In this document: piece after piece, positions 1 through 6,091 of the stretch | Numbering within the stretch: position 1 is the first letter of the stretch | Layout: each line of letters starts with the position of its first letter | Assembly: GCA_021300075.1 (NCBI GenBank) | Contig: JAJTIB010000040.1 | Location: 1 to 9,931 of the forward strand | Length of the DNA stretch: 9,931 bases | Source: Rickettsiales bacterium | GTDB taxonomy: Bacteria; Pseudomonadota; Alphaproteobacteria; Rickettsiales; UBA3002 | Reading direction: 5' to 3' | Program-made: the position numbers and the translations under genes | The notes under the pieces: model-generated | Told to the model about the DNA's origin: nothing | The model's input: the letters and a program-made list of their open reading frames with translations, nothing else | Database searches by the model: none

Positions 1-420
1 CTCACCCTTGCCGCCCAAGCCGCTATCAAAGGCGAAGTGCCAATTGCCGCTTGTGTGGTGGGGGCAGATGGCAGGGTGCTGGCTCAAGCGCATAATGAGG
101 TTGAAAAACGGCAGGACGCCACGGCGCACGCAGAACTGCTTGTCATTCAGAAAGCGTGCCGGATAAGGGGTGAGAAATATTTGGCGGACTGCACGCTTTA
201 CGTAACCCTTGAACCATGCGCCATGTGCGCGCAGGCAGCATCCCTCGCTAAAATCAAAAAAATTATTTTCGGGGCTTATGACGCAAAAGGCGGAGGGGTC
301 GAACATGGCGCGCGGGTCTTTGCTCAAGCAACCTGCCACCATGCGCCGGAAGTCGTGGGTGGAGTGATGGAAGCCGAATGCGGGCAATTATTGAAGAATT
401 TTTTTGCCACAAGGCGTTAG
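1..420 (+). CDS. tadA: tRNA-specific adenosine deaminase TadA, 5' end missing
   Basis: This is a zinc-dependent deaminase that converts wobble adenosine 34 to inosine in tRNA-Arg(ACG), so one tRNA can read several arginine codons. The frame is open from base 1, so the gene starts before the window; a GTG at 37 lies inside the domain and is not the start. The visible 139 residues hold the deaminase signature: HAE (zinc-binding His and catalytic Glu, coded at about 127-135) and the PCAMC zinc site (about 214-228). The C-terminal part, with a basic ATRR end, resembles E. coli TadA (167 aa), so roughly 15-30 N-terminal residues are lost. The stop TAG at 418-420 is three bases from the stop of the convergent gene on the other strand. 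Guanine or cytosine deaminases share the HAE/PCxxC core, but the TadA-like C-terminus favours this call. Confidence 0.88.
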   Translation, partial: LTLAAQAAIKGEVPIAACVVGADGRVLAQAHNEVEKRQDATAHAELLVIQKACRIRGEKYLADCTLYVTLEPCAMCAQAASLAKIKKIIFGAYDAKGGGVEHGARVFAQATCHHAPEVVGGVMEAECGQLLKNFFATRR

Positions 421-423
421 CAG

Positions 424-909
424 TTACGCGTCCGCACCACGCATACCGCTCTTGCGACTATTTACCAGTACTTCCCCATGTTCTACTACACGATCTAGCC
501 CACTCTGAATATACTCGAATAACGTGCGCGTACAATCTTGGTTCTGTAAATGGTTAGGAAGATACCTATTGATACCAAACTCTGCAAAATGCATCATTTC
601 ATCACTTAGCGGGTTTCCCAGCAGCTGATCTCGTAATGCCTCCAGCGTCTCTGGGTATTGATGAATCAGAGTGGTCTCGGCTCCTTCATAAATGGCTTTG
701 GCAGCAAAGCCTTGCAGGAGTAGTTCGTACACCCCCATAATTTTTTCGCGCAGAGAATCCTGCGAGGCTGCATCGAGATTCCACTGCCTACCAAGTGTCT
801 CGGCCGTGCTTTCCGCATAACTTTCTGCAACACCTAAAATGCTGTTAAGATCACGAACGGTAAGCTCCGAATCCTGTTCATCGCGAATAAAATCTGTCCA
901 TGTTTCCAT
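424..909 (-). CDS. Hypothetical 161-residue acidic helical protein
   Basis: I do not recognise a family. The reading frame is complete, from ATG at 907-909 to TAA at 424-426. An AGAGG ribosome-binding site sits about five bases upstream of the ATG on the minus strand, which supports real translation. The product is acidic for most of its length, rich in Glu, Asp, Leu and Ala with heptad-like spacing, and probably all-helical. It has one Cys, no signal peptide and no membrane segment, and a short basic stretch near the C-terminus (SRKSGMR). It is probably cytosolic. Wobble positions use A/T more often than the neighbouring genes and AGG arginine codons occur, which hints at a different history such as recent gain, though this is inference. 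It lies alone between tadA (convergent) and ettA (divergent, 107 bases between start codons). Confidence 0.72.
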   Translation of the reverse strand: METWTDFIRDEQDSELTVRDLNSILGVAESYAESTAETLGRQWNLDAASQDSLREKIMGVYELLLQGFAAKAIYEGAETTLIHQYPETLEALRDQLLGNPLSDEMMHFAEFGINRYLPNHLQNQDCTRTLFEYIQSGLDRVVEHGEVLVNSRKSGMRGADA

Positions 910-1004
910 AGTACCTCTTTGGACGTATCTTTATCAGGTCTTGATGACGCTTTGATGACACTTGTACAACAAAACAAGGGAGGCTACAACAAGGCGCAAG
1001 CAAC

Positions 1005-1010
1005 AAGGAA
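1005..1010 (+). promoter_or_regulatory. Ribosome-binding site of ettA
   Basis: AAGGAA lies six bases before the ATG at 1017 and supports that start. The 107-base gap to the divergent gene also holds a stronger Shine-Dalgarno-like AAGGGAGG at 976-983 that is not followed by a start codon at a usable distance. No clear sigma-70 promoter stands out in this gap. Confidence 0.6.
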
Positions 1011-1016
1011 ATCGCC

Positions 1017-2693
1017 ATGACGCATCAATTTGTATATGTAATCAAAGGCTTATCGAAAACTTATCCGGGCGGAAAAACCGTACTTAAAGATATTTGGCTA
1101 TCTTTTTTTCCGGGCGCAAAAATTGGCATTGTCGGCCATAACGGTGCGGGCAAATCAACATTACTAAAAATCATGGCAGGGCTGGACAAGGAATTTAACG
1201 GCGAGGCCTGGGCCGCCGAAGGCATTAAGGTTGGGTTTTTACCGCAAGAGCCCAAGCTCGACGAAACTAAAAACGCTTTTGATAATGTCATGGAAGGGCT
1301 GAAAGAAAAAAAGAAACTGCTCGAGGATTTCAATGCGATTTCCGAAAAACTGGGCGAAGTGAGTGACAATGACGAGATGATGAAACTCATCGAAGAGCAA
1401 GGCGCGCTACAGGAAAAAATTGACGCAGCGAATGCCTGGGAGCTCGATCGCGAAATCGAGGTAGCGATGGAGGCGTTGCGCTGCCCGCCGGGCGAGGCGG
1501 AAGTGAAACATCTTTCTGGTGGCGAAAAGCGACGGGTGGCGCTTGCCAAATTACTGCTCGAAAAACCCGACATGCTGCTGCTCGATGAGCCCACCAACCA
1601 TCTGGATGCCGAATCGGTGGCCTGGCTTGAGCATTACCTCAAAAATTATCCCGGCACGGTAGTGATGGTGACGCATGATCGCTATTTTCTCGACAATATC
1701 ACCGGCTGGACGCTGGAACTCGATCGCGGCCAGGGGCGGCCTTTTGAGGGCAATTATTCGAGCTGGCTCGAGCAGAAACAGAAACAATTGCAGCAGGAAG
1801 AAAAAGAGGAATCCGCGCGACAGAAAGCGATGGCCGATGAACTCGAATGGGTGCGGTCCTCGCCCAAAGCGCGGCAGGCAAAATCCAAGGCCCGCCTTAA
1901 AGCCTATGACGAAATGGTGGCGCAGCAGGCTGAGCGCCGCGCGAGTAACGCACAGATTATCATTCCCGCCGGCCCGCGTCTGGGTGACGTCGTCATTGAA
2001 GCCGAGCATCTGAACAAGGGCTTTGGCGACCGACTGCTGATGGAAAATCTCAATTTCCGCCTTCCCAAAGGAGGAATTGTAGGCATTATCGGACCTAATG
2101 GGGCTGGCAAAACCACCTTGTTCCGTATGATTACCGGGCAGGAAAAACCCGATTCCGGCACGTTTAAAGTCGGTGAAACGGTGAAGCTCGGCTATGTCGA
2201 TCAGTCGCGCGATACGCTCAAAGATAAGGCCACGGTCTGGGAAGAAATATCGGACGGGGCCGAGGAAATTGAACTGGGCAAGGTAAAAATGAAATCCCGC
2301 GCCTATTGCTCGGCTTTCAATTTCAAAGGGCCGGATCAACAGCGGCCCGTCGGCCAGCTTTCGGGCGGTGAGCGCAACCGCGTGCATCTGGCGAAAATGC
2401 TTAAATCAGGCGCCAATGTCTTGCTGCTTGATGAGCCCACCAACGATCTTGATGTTGAGACATTGCGCGCGCTTGAGGAGGCGCTGCTCGATTTCGCCGG
2501 CTGCGCCGTCATCATCTCGCATGATCGCTGGTTTCTCGACCGCATCGCCACCCATATTTTAGCCTTTGAGGGCGACAGTCATGTGGAATGGTTCGAGGGG
2601 AATTACGCCGATTACGAGGCCGACCGCAAGAAGCGCCTGGGCACGGACAGCCTTGTGCCCACCCGCATTAAATACAAACCATTTCATTTGTAG
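1017..2693 (+). CDS. ettA: Energy-dependent translational throttle protein EttA (ABC-F ATPase)
   Basis: EttA is a cytosolic ABC-F ATPase that binds the ribosomal E site and gates entry of the first elongation cycle according to ATP/ADP level. The 558 residues match the family length (E. coli 555) and are closely similar throughout. Nucleotide-binding domain 1 has Walker A GHNGAGKS (40-47), signature LSGGE (166-170), Walker B/catalytic Glu in LLLDEPTNHLD (E191) and switch His220. Domain 2 has GPNGAGKT (359-366), LSGGE (448-452), DEPTNDLD (E473) and His502. Between them, about 242-325, is the charged P-site tRNA interaction linker, with RSSPKARQAKSKARL at 280-294. The N-terminus (FVYVI) and C-terminus (RIKYK) are EttA-specific and separate it from Uup, YheS and resistance ABC-F proteins. 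All ATPase residues are intact. The gene is followed after 10 bases by a methyltransferase, probably in the same transcript. Confidence 0.96.
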   Translation: MTHQFVYVIKGLSKTYPGGKTVLKDIWLSFFPGAKIGIVGHNGAGKSTLLKIMAGLDKEFNGEAWAAEGIKVGFLPQEPKLDETKNAFDNVMEGLKEKKKLLEDFNAISEKLGEVSDNDEMMKLIEEQGALQEKIDAANAWELDREIEVAMEALRCPPGEAEVKHLSGGEKRRVALAKLLLEKPDMLLLDEPTNHLDAESVAWLEHYLKNYPGTVVMVTHDRYFLDNITGWTLELDRGQGRPFEGNYSSWLEQKQKQLQQEEKEESARQKAMADELEWVRSSPKARQAKSKARLKAYDEMVAQQAERRASNAQIIIPAGPRLGDVVIEAEHLNKGFGDRLLMENLNFRLPKGGIVGIIGPNGAGKTTLFRMITGQEKPDSGTFKVGETVKLGYVDQSRDTLKDKATVWEEISDGAEEIELGKVKMKSRAYCSAFNFKGPDQQRPVGQLSGGERNRVHLAKMLKSGANVLLLDEPTNDLDVETLRALEEALLDFAGCAVIISHDRWFLDRIATHILAFEGDSHVEWFEGNYADYEADRKKRLGTDSLVPTRIKYKPFHL

Positions 2694-2703
2694 ATGCCGG
2701 AAT

Positions 2704-3462
2704 ATGAACCCCACCTCGAAACAGTGGAATGTCGAGAATTATCAGAAATTCGCCGATTTTGTACCCCTGTTCGGACAGCCTCTTCTGGAAATGCTGCAGG
2801 CAAAGCCGGGGGAGCGCATTTTGGATTTAGGCTGTGGCGATGGGGCGCTCACTGAAAAGCTTCTTCAGGCGGGCTGTACAGTGGTGGGGGTGGATACCAG
2901 CCCCGAATTGTTAACCGCCGCCACAGCACGGGGCATTGATGCGCGTCGGATGGATGCGCGGACGCTGACGTTTGCCAATGAATTCGATGCCGTTTTTTCC
3001 AATGCTGTGCTACACTGGGTTAAAGAGCCCCATCTCGCCATCGAGGGCGTCGCCAAGGCACTCAAGCCGGGTGGCAGATTCGTGGCCGAATTTGGCGGGA
3101 AAGGTAACGTCGCCACGATCGAACGCGCACTGATAGAAGCGGTGACACGGCACGGCCAGAACGGTGATGCCCTAAACCCCTGGTATTTTCCCGCCGCCGA
3201 AACATATCAGGCACTCCTCGAACAAAATGGTTTTACGGTGGAATTCTGCGCGCTGATCCCGCGCCCTACCCCCTTGCCGCAAGGAATGACGGGATGGCTC
3301 AAAACTTTTGCCGATAGTTATCTGAAACCATTTCCAAGCGTCATGCAGGCGCAAATTCTGAATGAAGTCACGGCCGAGCTTACCAACAGCTTATGCGATA
3401 AGAACGGAAATTGGCACGCGGATTACGTTCGTCTGCGCGTCGCGGCGACGAAAAAACACTGA
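2704..3462 (+). CDS. Class I SAM-dependent methyltransferase (methyltransferase 11 type)
   Basis: This cytosolic methyltransferase has an unknown substrate. I chose ATG 2704 (252 aa): the frame stays open upstream to 2566, but those 46 codons lie inside ettA and encode a low-quality sequence. The Shine-Dalgarno match is weak (CCGGA at 2697-2701), so expression may depend on read-through from ettA ten bases before. The Rossmann core shows motif I ILDLGCGDG (39-47), an acidic ribose-binding residue in VGVDTS (Asp65), motif IV-like DAVFSN (95-100) followed by LHW (103-105), and KPGGRF (121-126). The C-terminal cap (about 150-240) carries the substrate site and has no motif I can read. It resembles the trans-aconitate/malonyl-ACP methyltransferase-like group, but nothing here (no biotin genes, no citrate-cycle genes) supports naming it tam or bioC. 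Confidence 0.85.
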   Translation: MNPTSKQWNVENYQKFADFVPLFGQPLLEMLQAKPGERILDLGCGDGALTEKLLQAGCTVVGVDTSPELLTAATARGIDARRMDARTLTFANEFDAVFSNAVLHWVKEPHLAIEGVAKALKPGGRFVAEFGGKGNVATIERALIEAVTRHGQNGDALNPWYFPAAETYQALLEQNGFTVEFCALIPRPTPLPQGMTGWLKTFADSYLKPFPSVMQAQILNEVTAELTNSLCDKNGNWHADYVRLRVAATKKH

Positions 3463-3464
3463 CC

Positions 3465-4064
3465 CTACGCCACTTTCTCGGTGGTTTTTTTCTTGAGCGC
3501 TTCGATCAGGTAATCAAGCCCTTTTTGATTCACCACCGAGTTGAACTCGGAACGCTGTGAGGTCAGCAGCCCTACCCCTTCAACCACAATGTCAACCAGC
3601 TTGAAGCTATTACCTGCGGGTCGCAGTCGGTATTCGACAAAAAAGCTATTCGAGTCCGACTCGATGATTTTCATCGTCACCAGCAGAGTACTATCCTTTT
3701 CTGCCACTGCCTTGGTCACCTCTACACTCTGGCCGGAATATTTCACCAGCCGGCTGATATAGTGTTTCATCAGAAACGGGCCATAAGCGGCGAGATAATC
3801 CTTCTGCTGGGCAGGAGTCGCCGTGCGCCAATGCTGGCCAAGCACGAATTTGCCAACAAATGGGATATCGACAATCGGAGTGAATACTGCGTCAAGCTCT
3901 TTCTGCTTGGCCGCCGCATCCGCGTCGGTCTGCACGACGGCCAGTGTTTTCGCAGTAATCTGTTCCACGAAACGTCTGGCCGCTTCCTCCCCGGCTGCAT
4001 GCGCGGGTGAAACCATAGATCCCGTCATCGCCAACGCCCCAAGCAATACCAAAAATCGCCGCAT
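3465..4064 (-). CDS. mlaC: MlaC/Ttg2D-family periplasmic phospholipid-binding protein
   Basis: MlaC carries phospholipid across the periplasm between outer-membrane MlaA and the inner-membrane MlaFEDB ABC transporter, keeping the outer leaflet free of phospholipid. The 199 residues begin with a clear Sec signal peptide (basic MRR, hydrophobic 4-18, cleavage probably after AHA at 21-23). The mature part follows the Ttg2/MlaC fold: an N-terminal helix with FVEQI, the DAVFTPIVDIPFVGKFVLG segment (about 58-76), the central 'YLAAYGPFLMKHYISRL' region, then beta strands ending in VDIVVEGVGLL. The start ATG 4062-4064 follows the mlaA stop with no intervening base, and its ribosome-binding site (AAGGGGGT) lies in the mlaA 3' end, so the two are translationally linked. 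A related family, HpnM, occurs in hopanoid clusters; the mlaA neighbour favours MlaC. The mlaFED genes are not in this window. Confidence 0.87.
   Translation of the reverse strand: MRRFLVLLGALAMTGSMVSPAHAAGEEAARRFVEQITAKTLAVVQTDADAAAKQKELDAVFTPIVDIPFVGKFVLGQHWRTATPAQQKDYLAAYGPFLMKHYISRLVKYSGQSVEVTKAVAEKDSTLLVTMKIIESDSNSFFVEYRLRPAGNSFKLVDIVVEGVGLLTSQRSEFNSVVNQKGLDYLIEALKKKTTEKVA
3470..3491 (+). terminator. Possible Rho-independent terminator after the methyltransferase
   Basis: CCAC (3470-3473) and GTGG (3481-3484) can pair across a seven-base loop and are followed directly by seven T (3485-3491), beginning eight bases after the methyltransferase stop. The stem is only 4-5 bp, so it would be weak. 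It lies inside the 3' end of the convergent mlaC coding sequence, where the T run encodes lysines on the other strand. Confidence 0.35.
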
Positions 4065-4775
4065 CTATTTACCCCCTTCGATATCATCGTATTGATTGCG
4101 GATAGCGGCGGCGCGGCGCTGGGTATAGATGCTGCGGAAGCTCACATACGGATCAAGCGAGCTGGCGCGGATATCCGCCATAGGATCCATCAGCGAGTTG
4201 TACTCAATCAGGCCCAGTGCGCCGATATAAGACCACACCACCACCGAATTATCCGAGAACGTGGTGACCGGATCAAGGTAGTAACCGGCCGGCCAGCGCC
4301 AGATATCGCGGGTGTTGGATGGCCCGATAATGGGCAGCACCAAATAGGCACCATCACCCATGCCCCATACACCAAGGGTCTGGCCGAAATCCTCATAACG
4401 ACGCTGCAGGCCAGCCGTCTTCGCTACATCATTAAGACCAGCAAGCCCCACCGTGCTATTAATCACAAACCGCCAGAACGAGACCACGCCCTGCTCAAAA
4501 TTGCCCTGCAGCAAGGCATTGACCATGGCCACCGGCTCAATCGTGTTATTGGCAGCATTTTGCAACAATCCCCGCGCAGTTTTTGGGGTAACCGCTCGGT
4601 AGCCGGTTGCAAGCGGCGTCATGACAAGATTATTCACCACTTCGTTGAAAAAGAATACACCGCGGTTGAAGGGTTCAATCGGGTCATACACATCGTCATT
4701 CTGTGCGAATGCGGGGCGCACCGAAAGACTAAAACCAACCAGCATTAGAGCGAGAAAGCGGTGCAATTTTTTCAT
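4065..4775 (-). CDS. mlaA: MlaA/VacJ family outer-membrane phospholipid-removal protein without lipobox
   Basis: MlaA forms a ring-shaped channel in the inner leaflet of the outer membrane and removes mislocalised phospholipid, passing it to MlaC. The 236 residues show the family landmarks: YDPIEPFNR (30-38), RFVINSTVGLAGLNDVA (102-118) and FGQTLGVWGMGDGAYLVLP (130-148) with GPS (151-153). A signal peptide spans 1-24 and ends in PAFA before Gln25, which fits signal peptidase I. E. coli MlaA is a lipoprotein, but this protein contains no cysteine at all, so it cannot be lipidated at a lipobox. Start ATG 4773-4775 has GAGGA (4780-4784 complement) at good spacing. It is the first gene of the mlaA-mlaC operon; its stop TAG is adjacent to the mlaC ATG. 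Family assignment is secure; how it is anchored is inference. Confidence 0.92.
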   Translation of the reverse strand: MKKLHRFLALMLVGFSLSVRPAFAQNDDVYDPIEPFNRGVFFFNEVVNNLVMTPLATGYRAVTPKTARGLLQNAANNTIEPVAMVNALLQGNFEQGVVSFWRFVINSTVGLAGLNDVAKTAGLQRRYEDFGQTLGVWGMGDGAYLVLPIIGPSNTRDIWRWPAGYYLDPVTTFSDNSVVVWSYIGALGLIEYNSLMDPMADIRASSLDPYVSFRSIYTQRRAAAIRNQYDDIEGGK

Positions 4776-4842
4776 AGATTCCTCAGCAACATGATGAACA
4801 TCTTCGGAGAAGTTGGTAAACTGCCTTACTATACGCCAGAAA

Positions 4843-4851
4843 ATTATAACA
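4843..4851 (-). promoter_or_regulatory. Extended -10 promoter candidate for mlaA-mlaC
   Basis: On the minus strand the sequence reads TGT followed by a perfect TATAAT (-10 at 4843-4848, extended TGn at 4849-4851). This would start transcription near 4836, about 60 bases before the mlaA ATG. There is no good -35 at 16-18 bases; a TGGACA (4862-4867) lies only 13 bases upstream, so the extended -10 would have to carry recognition. Inverted repeats overlap the site: ACAGA/TCTGT at 4849-4853/4860-4864 and CCAGAA/TTCTGG at 4836-4841/4870-4875. Confidence 0.5.
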
Positions 4852-5004
4852 GAGAAAATTCTGTCCAGCTTCTGGTATATTGTTCCTGTTCTTCCTCTGC
4901 CAGCTAACTAAAATTACAGGAACCAGCAAGTGACAAACAAGTAATGAGGCGTTAATCTGTACGCCACATGCTTCGTCACAAGTTTTAATCCTATTACAAA
5001 TGAG

Positions 5005-5032
5005 TTGCTTATTAGTTAATGCTACCTAAAAT
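5005..5032 (+). promoter_or_regulatory. Weak sigma-70-like promoter candidate for metF
   Basis: TTGCTT (5005-5010) and TAAAAT (5027-5032) are separated by 16 bases. The -10 matches five of six consensus bases, the -35 only three. Transcription would start near 5040, giving a leader of about 65 bases before the chosen GTG start. Confidence 0.35.
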
Positions 5033-5104
5033 ACCATGTATTTTTGGTGCACATATCCTTGCATACCGCCCCCATTTGTTGTTTTTTTACCACAGGAGTG
5101 TCTT

Positions 5105-6004
5105 GTGAGTACCGCATTGTTAGAAGGACTCAGAGAACTCTATACCTTGCCACCGCCGGATGTGTCGTTTGAGTTTTTTCCTCCAAAATCGGGGGAGGCG
5201 GAAGAAAAACTATGGCAGGTGATTCGCCGGCTCGAACCACTGGCGCCGCGCTTCGTCTCGGTGACTTATGGCGCGGGCGGCTCCACCCGCGAACGTACCC
5301 ATGCCACGGTAAAGCGTATCTTGAGTGACACCAGCCTGGTACCAGCCGCGCATCTCACCTGTATCGGCGCCAGTCGGCAGGAGATTGACGCAATTGCAAA
5401 AAGCTACTGGGAGGCTGGGGTGCGGCATATTGTGGCACTGCGCGGCGATGCGCCGACGGGCGATCGCTACCAACCCCACCCCGAGGGTTACGCGTACGCC
5501 GACGCGCTGGTGGCCGGACTCAGGGCGCTGCACCCCTTTGAGATTTCAGTCGCCGCCTATCCCGAAACCCACCCCGAGGCCATTTCGCGCGAAGCGGATC
5601 TTGACCACCTGAAACGCAAGATTGATGCGGGCGCGACCCGCGCCATCACCCAGTTTTTTTTCGAGTGCGAGCAATATTTGCATTTTCTGGAACGCACACA
5701 AAGAGCTGGCATCACAGCCGAGATTGTACCCGGGATTCTGCCGGTCACCAATTTCGCGCAGTTGACAAAATTTGCGCGCATGTGCGGCGCATCGGTACCG
5801 GACTGGATGCAAAAATTATTTGAAGGACTCGACGACAAGCCCGAGCAGCGCAATCTGGTGGCGGCGATGATCGCGGCTGAACAATGCCGGATGCTGATGC
5901 TCTGTGGTATCAATAAATTTCATTTTTATACGCTAAACCGGGCGGAACTGACCGAAGCCATCTGCCATGTGCTCGGGATACGGCAGGAGAGAAAGGGGTT
6001 ATAG
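5105..6004 (+). CDS. metF: Methylenetetrahydrofolate reductase MetF
   Basis: MetF is the FAD enzyme that reduces 5,10-methylenetetrahydrofolate to 5-methyltetrahydrofolate, the methyl donor for methionine synthase. I chose GTG 5105 (299 aa, E. coli 296) because AGGAG at 5094-5098 lies six bases before it; the in-frame ATG at 5036 has no ribosome-binding site and would add 23 non-conserved residues. The TIM-barrel landmarks are all present: VSFEFFPPK (20-28) with the catalytic Glu23 equivalent to E. coli Glu28, VSVTYGAGGSTRERTH (51-66), HLTCI (83-87), ALRGDAPTG (111-119) with FAD/folate-contacting Asp115, AAYPETHPEA (150-159), ITQFFF (181-186), GILPV (210-214) and FHFYTLNRAE (272-281). No methionine-synthase gene is nearby. 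The stop codon overlaps the first unit of a heptamer repeat array. Confidence 0.96.
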   Translation: MSTALLEGLRELYTLPPPDVSFEFFPPKSGEAEEKLWQVIRRLEPLAPRFVSVTYGAGGSTRERTHATVKRILSDTSLVPAAHLTCIGASRQEIDAIAKSYWEAGVRHIVALRGDAPTGDRYQPHPEGYAYADALVAGLRALHPFEISVAAYPETHPEAISREADLDHLKRKIDAGATRAITQFFFECEQYLHFLERTQRAGITAEIVPGILPVTNFAQLTKFARMCGASVPDWMQKLFEGLDDKPEQRNLVAAMIAAEQCRMLMLCGINKFHFYTLNRAELTEAICHVLGIRQERKGL

Positions 6005-6023
6005 GTTATAGGTTATAGGTTAT
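5997..6023 (+). repeat. Heptamer tandem repeat, forward array (GGTTATA, 3.9 copies)
   Basis: Units GGTTATA lie at 5997-6003, 6004-6010 and 6011-6017, with a six-base GGTTAT at 6018-6023 followed by GGGG. The three full copies are identical. The first unit and the first base of the second contain the last sense codon and stop of metF, so the repeat has entered, or grown out of, the end of the gene. Confidence 0.9.
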
Positions 6024-6077
6024 GGGGAAAAAGATTCAGCGCTGCCCCCTAAAACCTAAAACTTAAAACCTGCAACC
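5997..6077. terminator. Long imperfect hairpin between metF and motB
   Basis: The two heptamer arrays are in opposite orientation, so GGTTATA units can pair with TAAAACC units at about six of seven positions. The stem runs 5997-6027 against 6046-6077, with GGGG/CCCC nearest the loop; the loop (6028-6045) contains most of the self-complementary CAGCGCTG at 6037-6044. The position between convergent genes suits a two-way transcription end or an RNA 3'-end stabiliser. There is no T run directly after the stem, so classic intrinsic termination is doubtful. Confidence 0.4.
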
Positions 6078-6091
6078 TAAAACCTGAAGCC
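6050..6091 (-). repeat. Heptamer tandem repeat, reverse array (GGTTTTA-like, 6 units)
   Basis: Read on the minus strand, units are GGCTTCA, GGTTTTA, GGTTGCA, GGTTTTA, AGTTTTA and GGTTTTA, ending in GGGGG near the centre. On the plus strand they are the blocks 6050-6056, 6057-6063, 6064-6070, 6071-6077, 6078-6084 and 6085-6091. The period is seven throughout, but these units have drifted more than the forward array. The outermost unit touches the motB stop codon (6091-6093). Confidence 0.85.

Larger units (their letters stand above)
4776..5104. other. Divergent intergenic region mlaA/metF (329 bases)
   Basis: This is the longest non-coding stretch of the window and is AT-richer than the genes. 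It contains the mlaA promoter candidate near 4843, a metF promoter candidate near 5005-5032 and a two-tier stem: GTGAC/GTCAC (4930-4934/4975-4979) enclosing GGCGT/ACGCC (4948-4952/4961-4965, eight-base loop). I looked for a SAM or SAH riboswitch, since metF is a methionine-pathway gene, and recognised none. No tRNA or small coding gene with a convincing ribosome-binding site was seen. Confidence 0.6.

Noticed and set aside
1551..2387. 278-codon open frame on the minus strand
   Set aside because: It lies wholly inside ettA, whose protein is strongly conserved, and its translation has no protein-like features or start signal.
2566..2703. 46-codon N-terminal extension of the methyltransferase
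   Set aside because: It overlaps the ettA 3' end in another frame and gives a sequence unlike methyltransferases; ATG 2704 starts directly before the conserved region.
4092..4748. 218-codon open frame on the plus strand
   Set aside because: It is antisense to mlaA; the translation is rich in His, Ile and Arg from the complement of mlaA codons and has no ribosome-binding site.
5036..5104. ATG start for metF giving 322 residues
   Set aside because: It has no ribosome-binding site and encodes non-conserved residues; GTG 5105 has AGGAG at ideal spacing and gives the family length.
4776..5104. SAM or SAH riboswitch upstream of metF
   Set aside because: I found no segment fitting the conserved cores of these riboswitches; only unspecific short stems are present.
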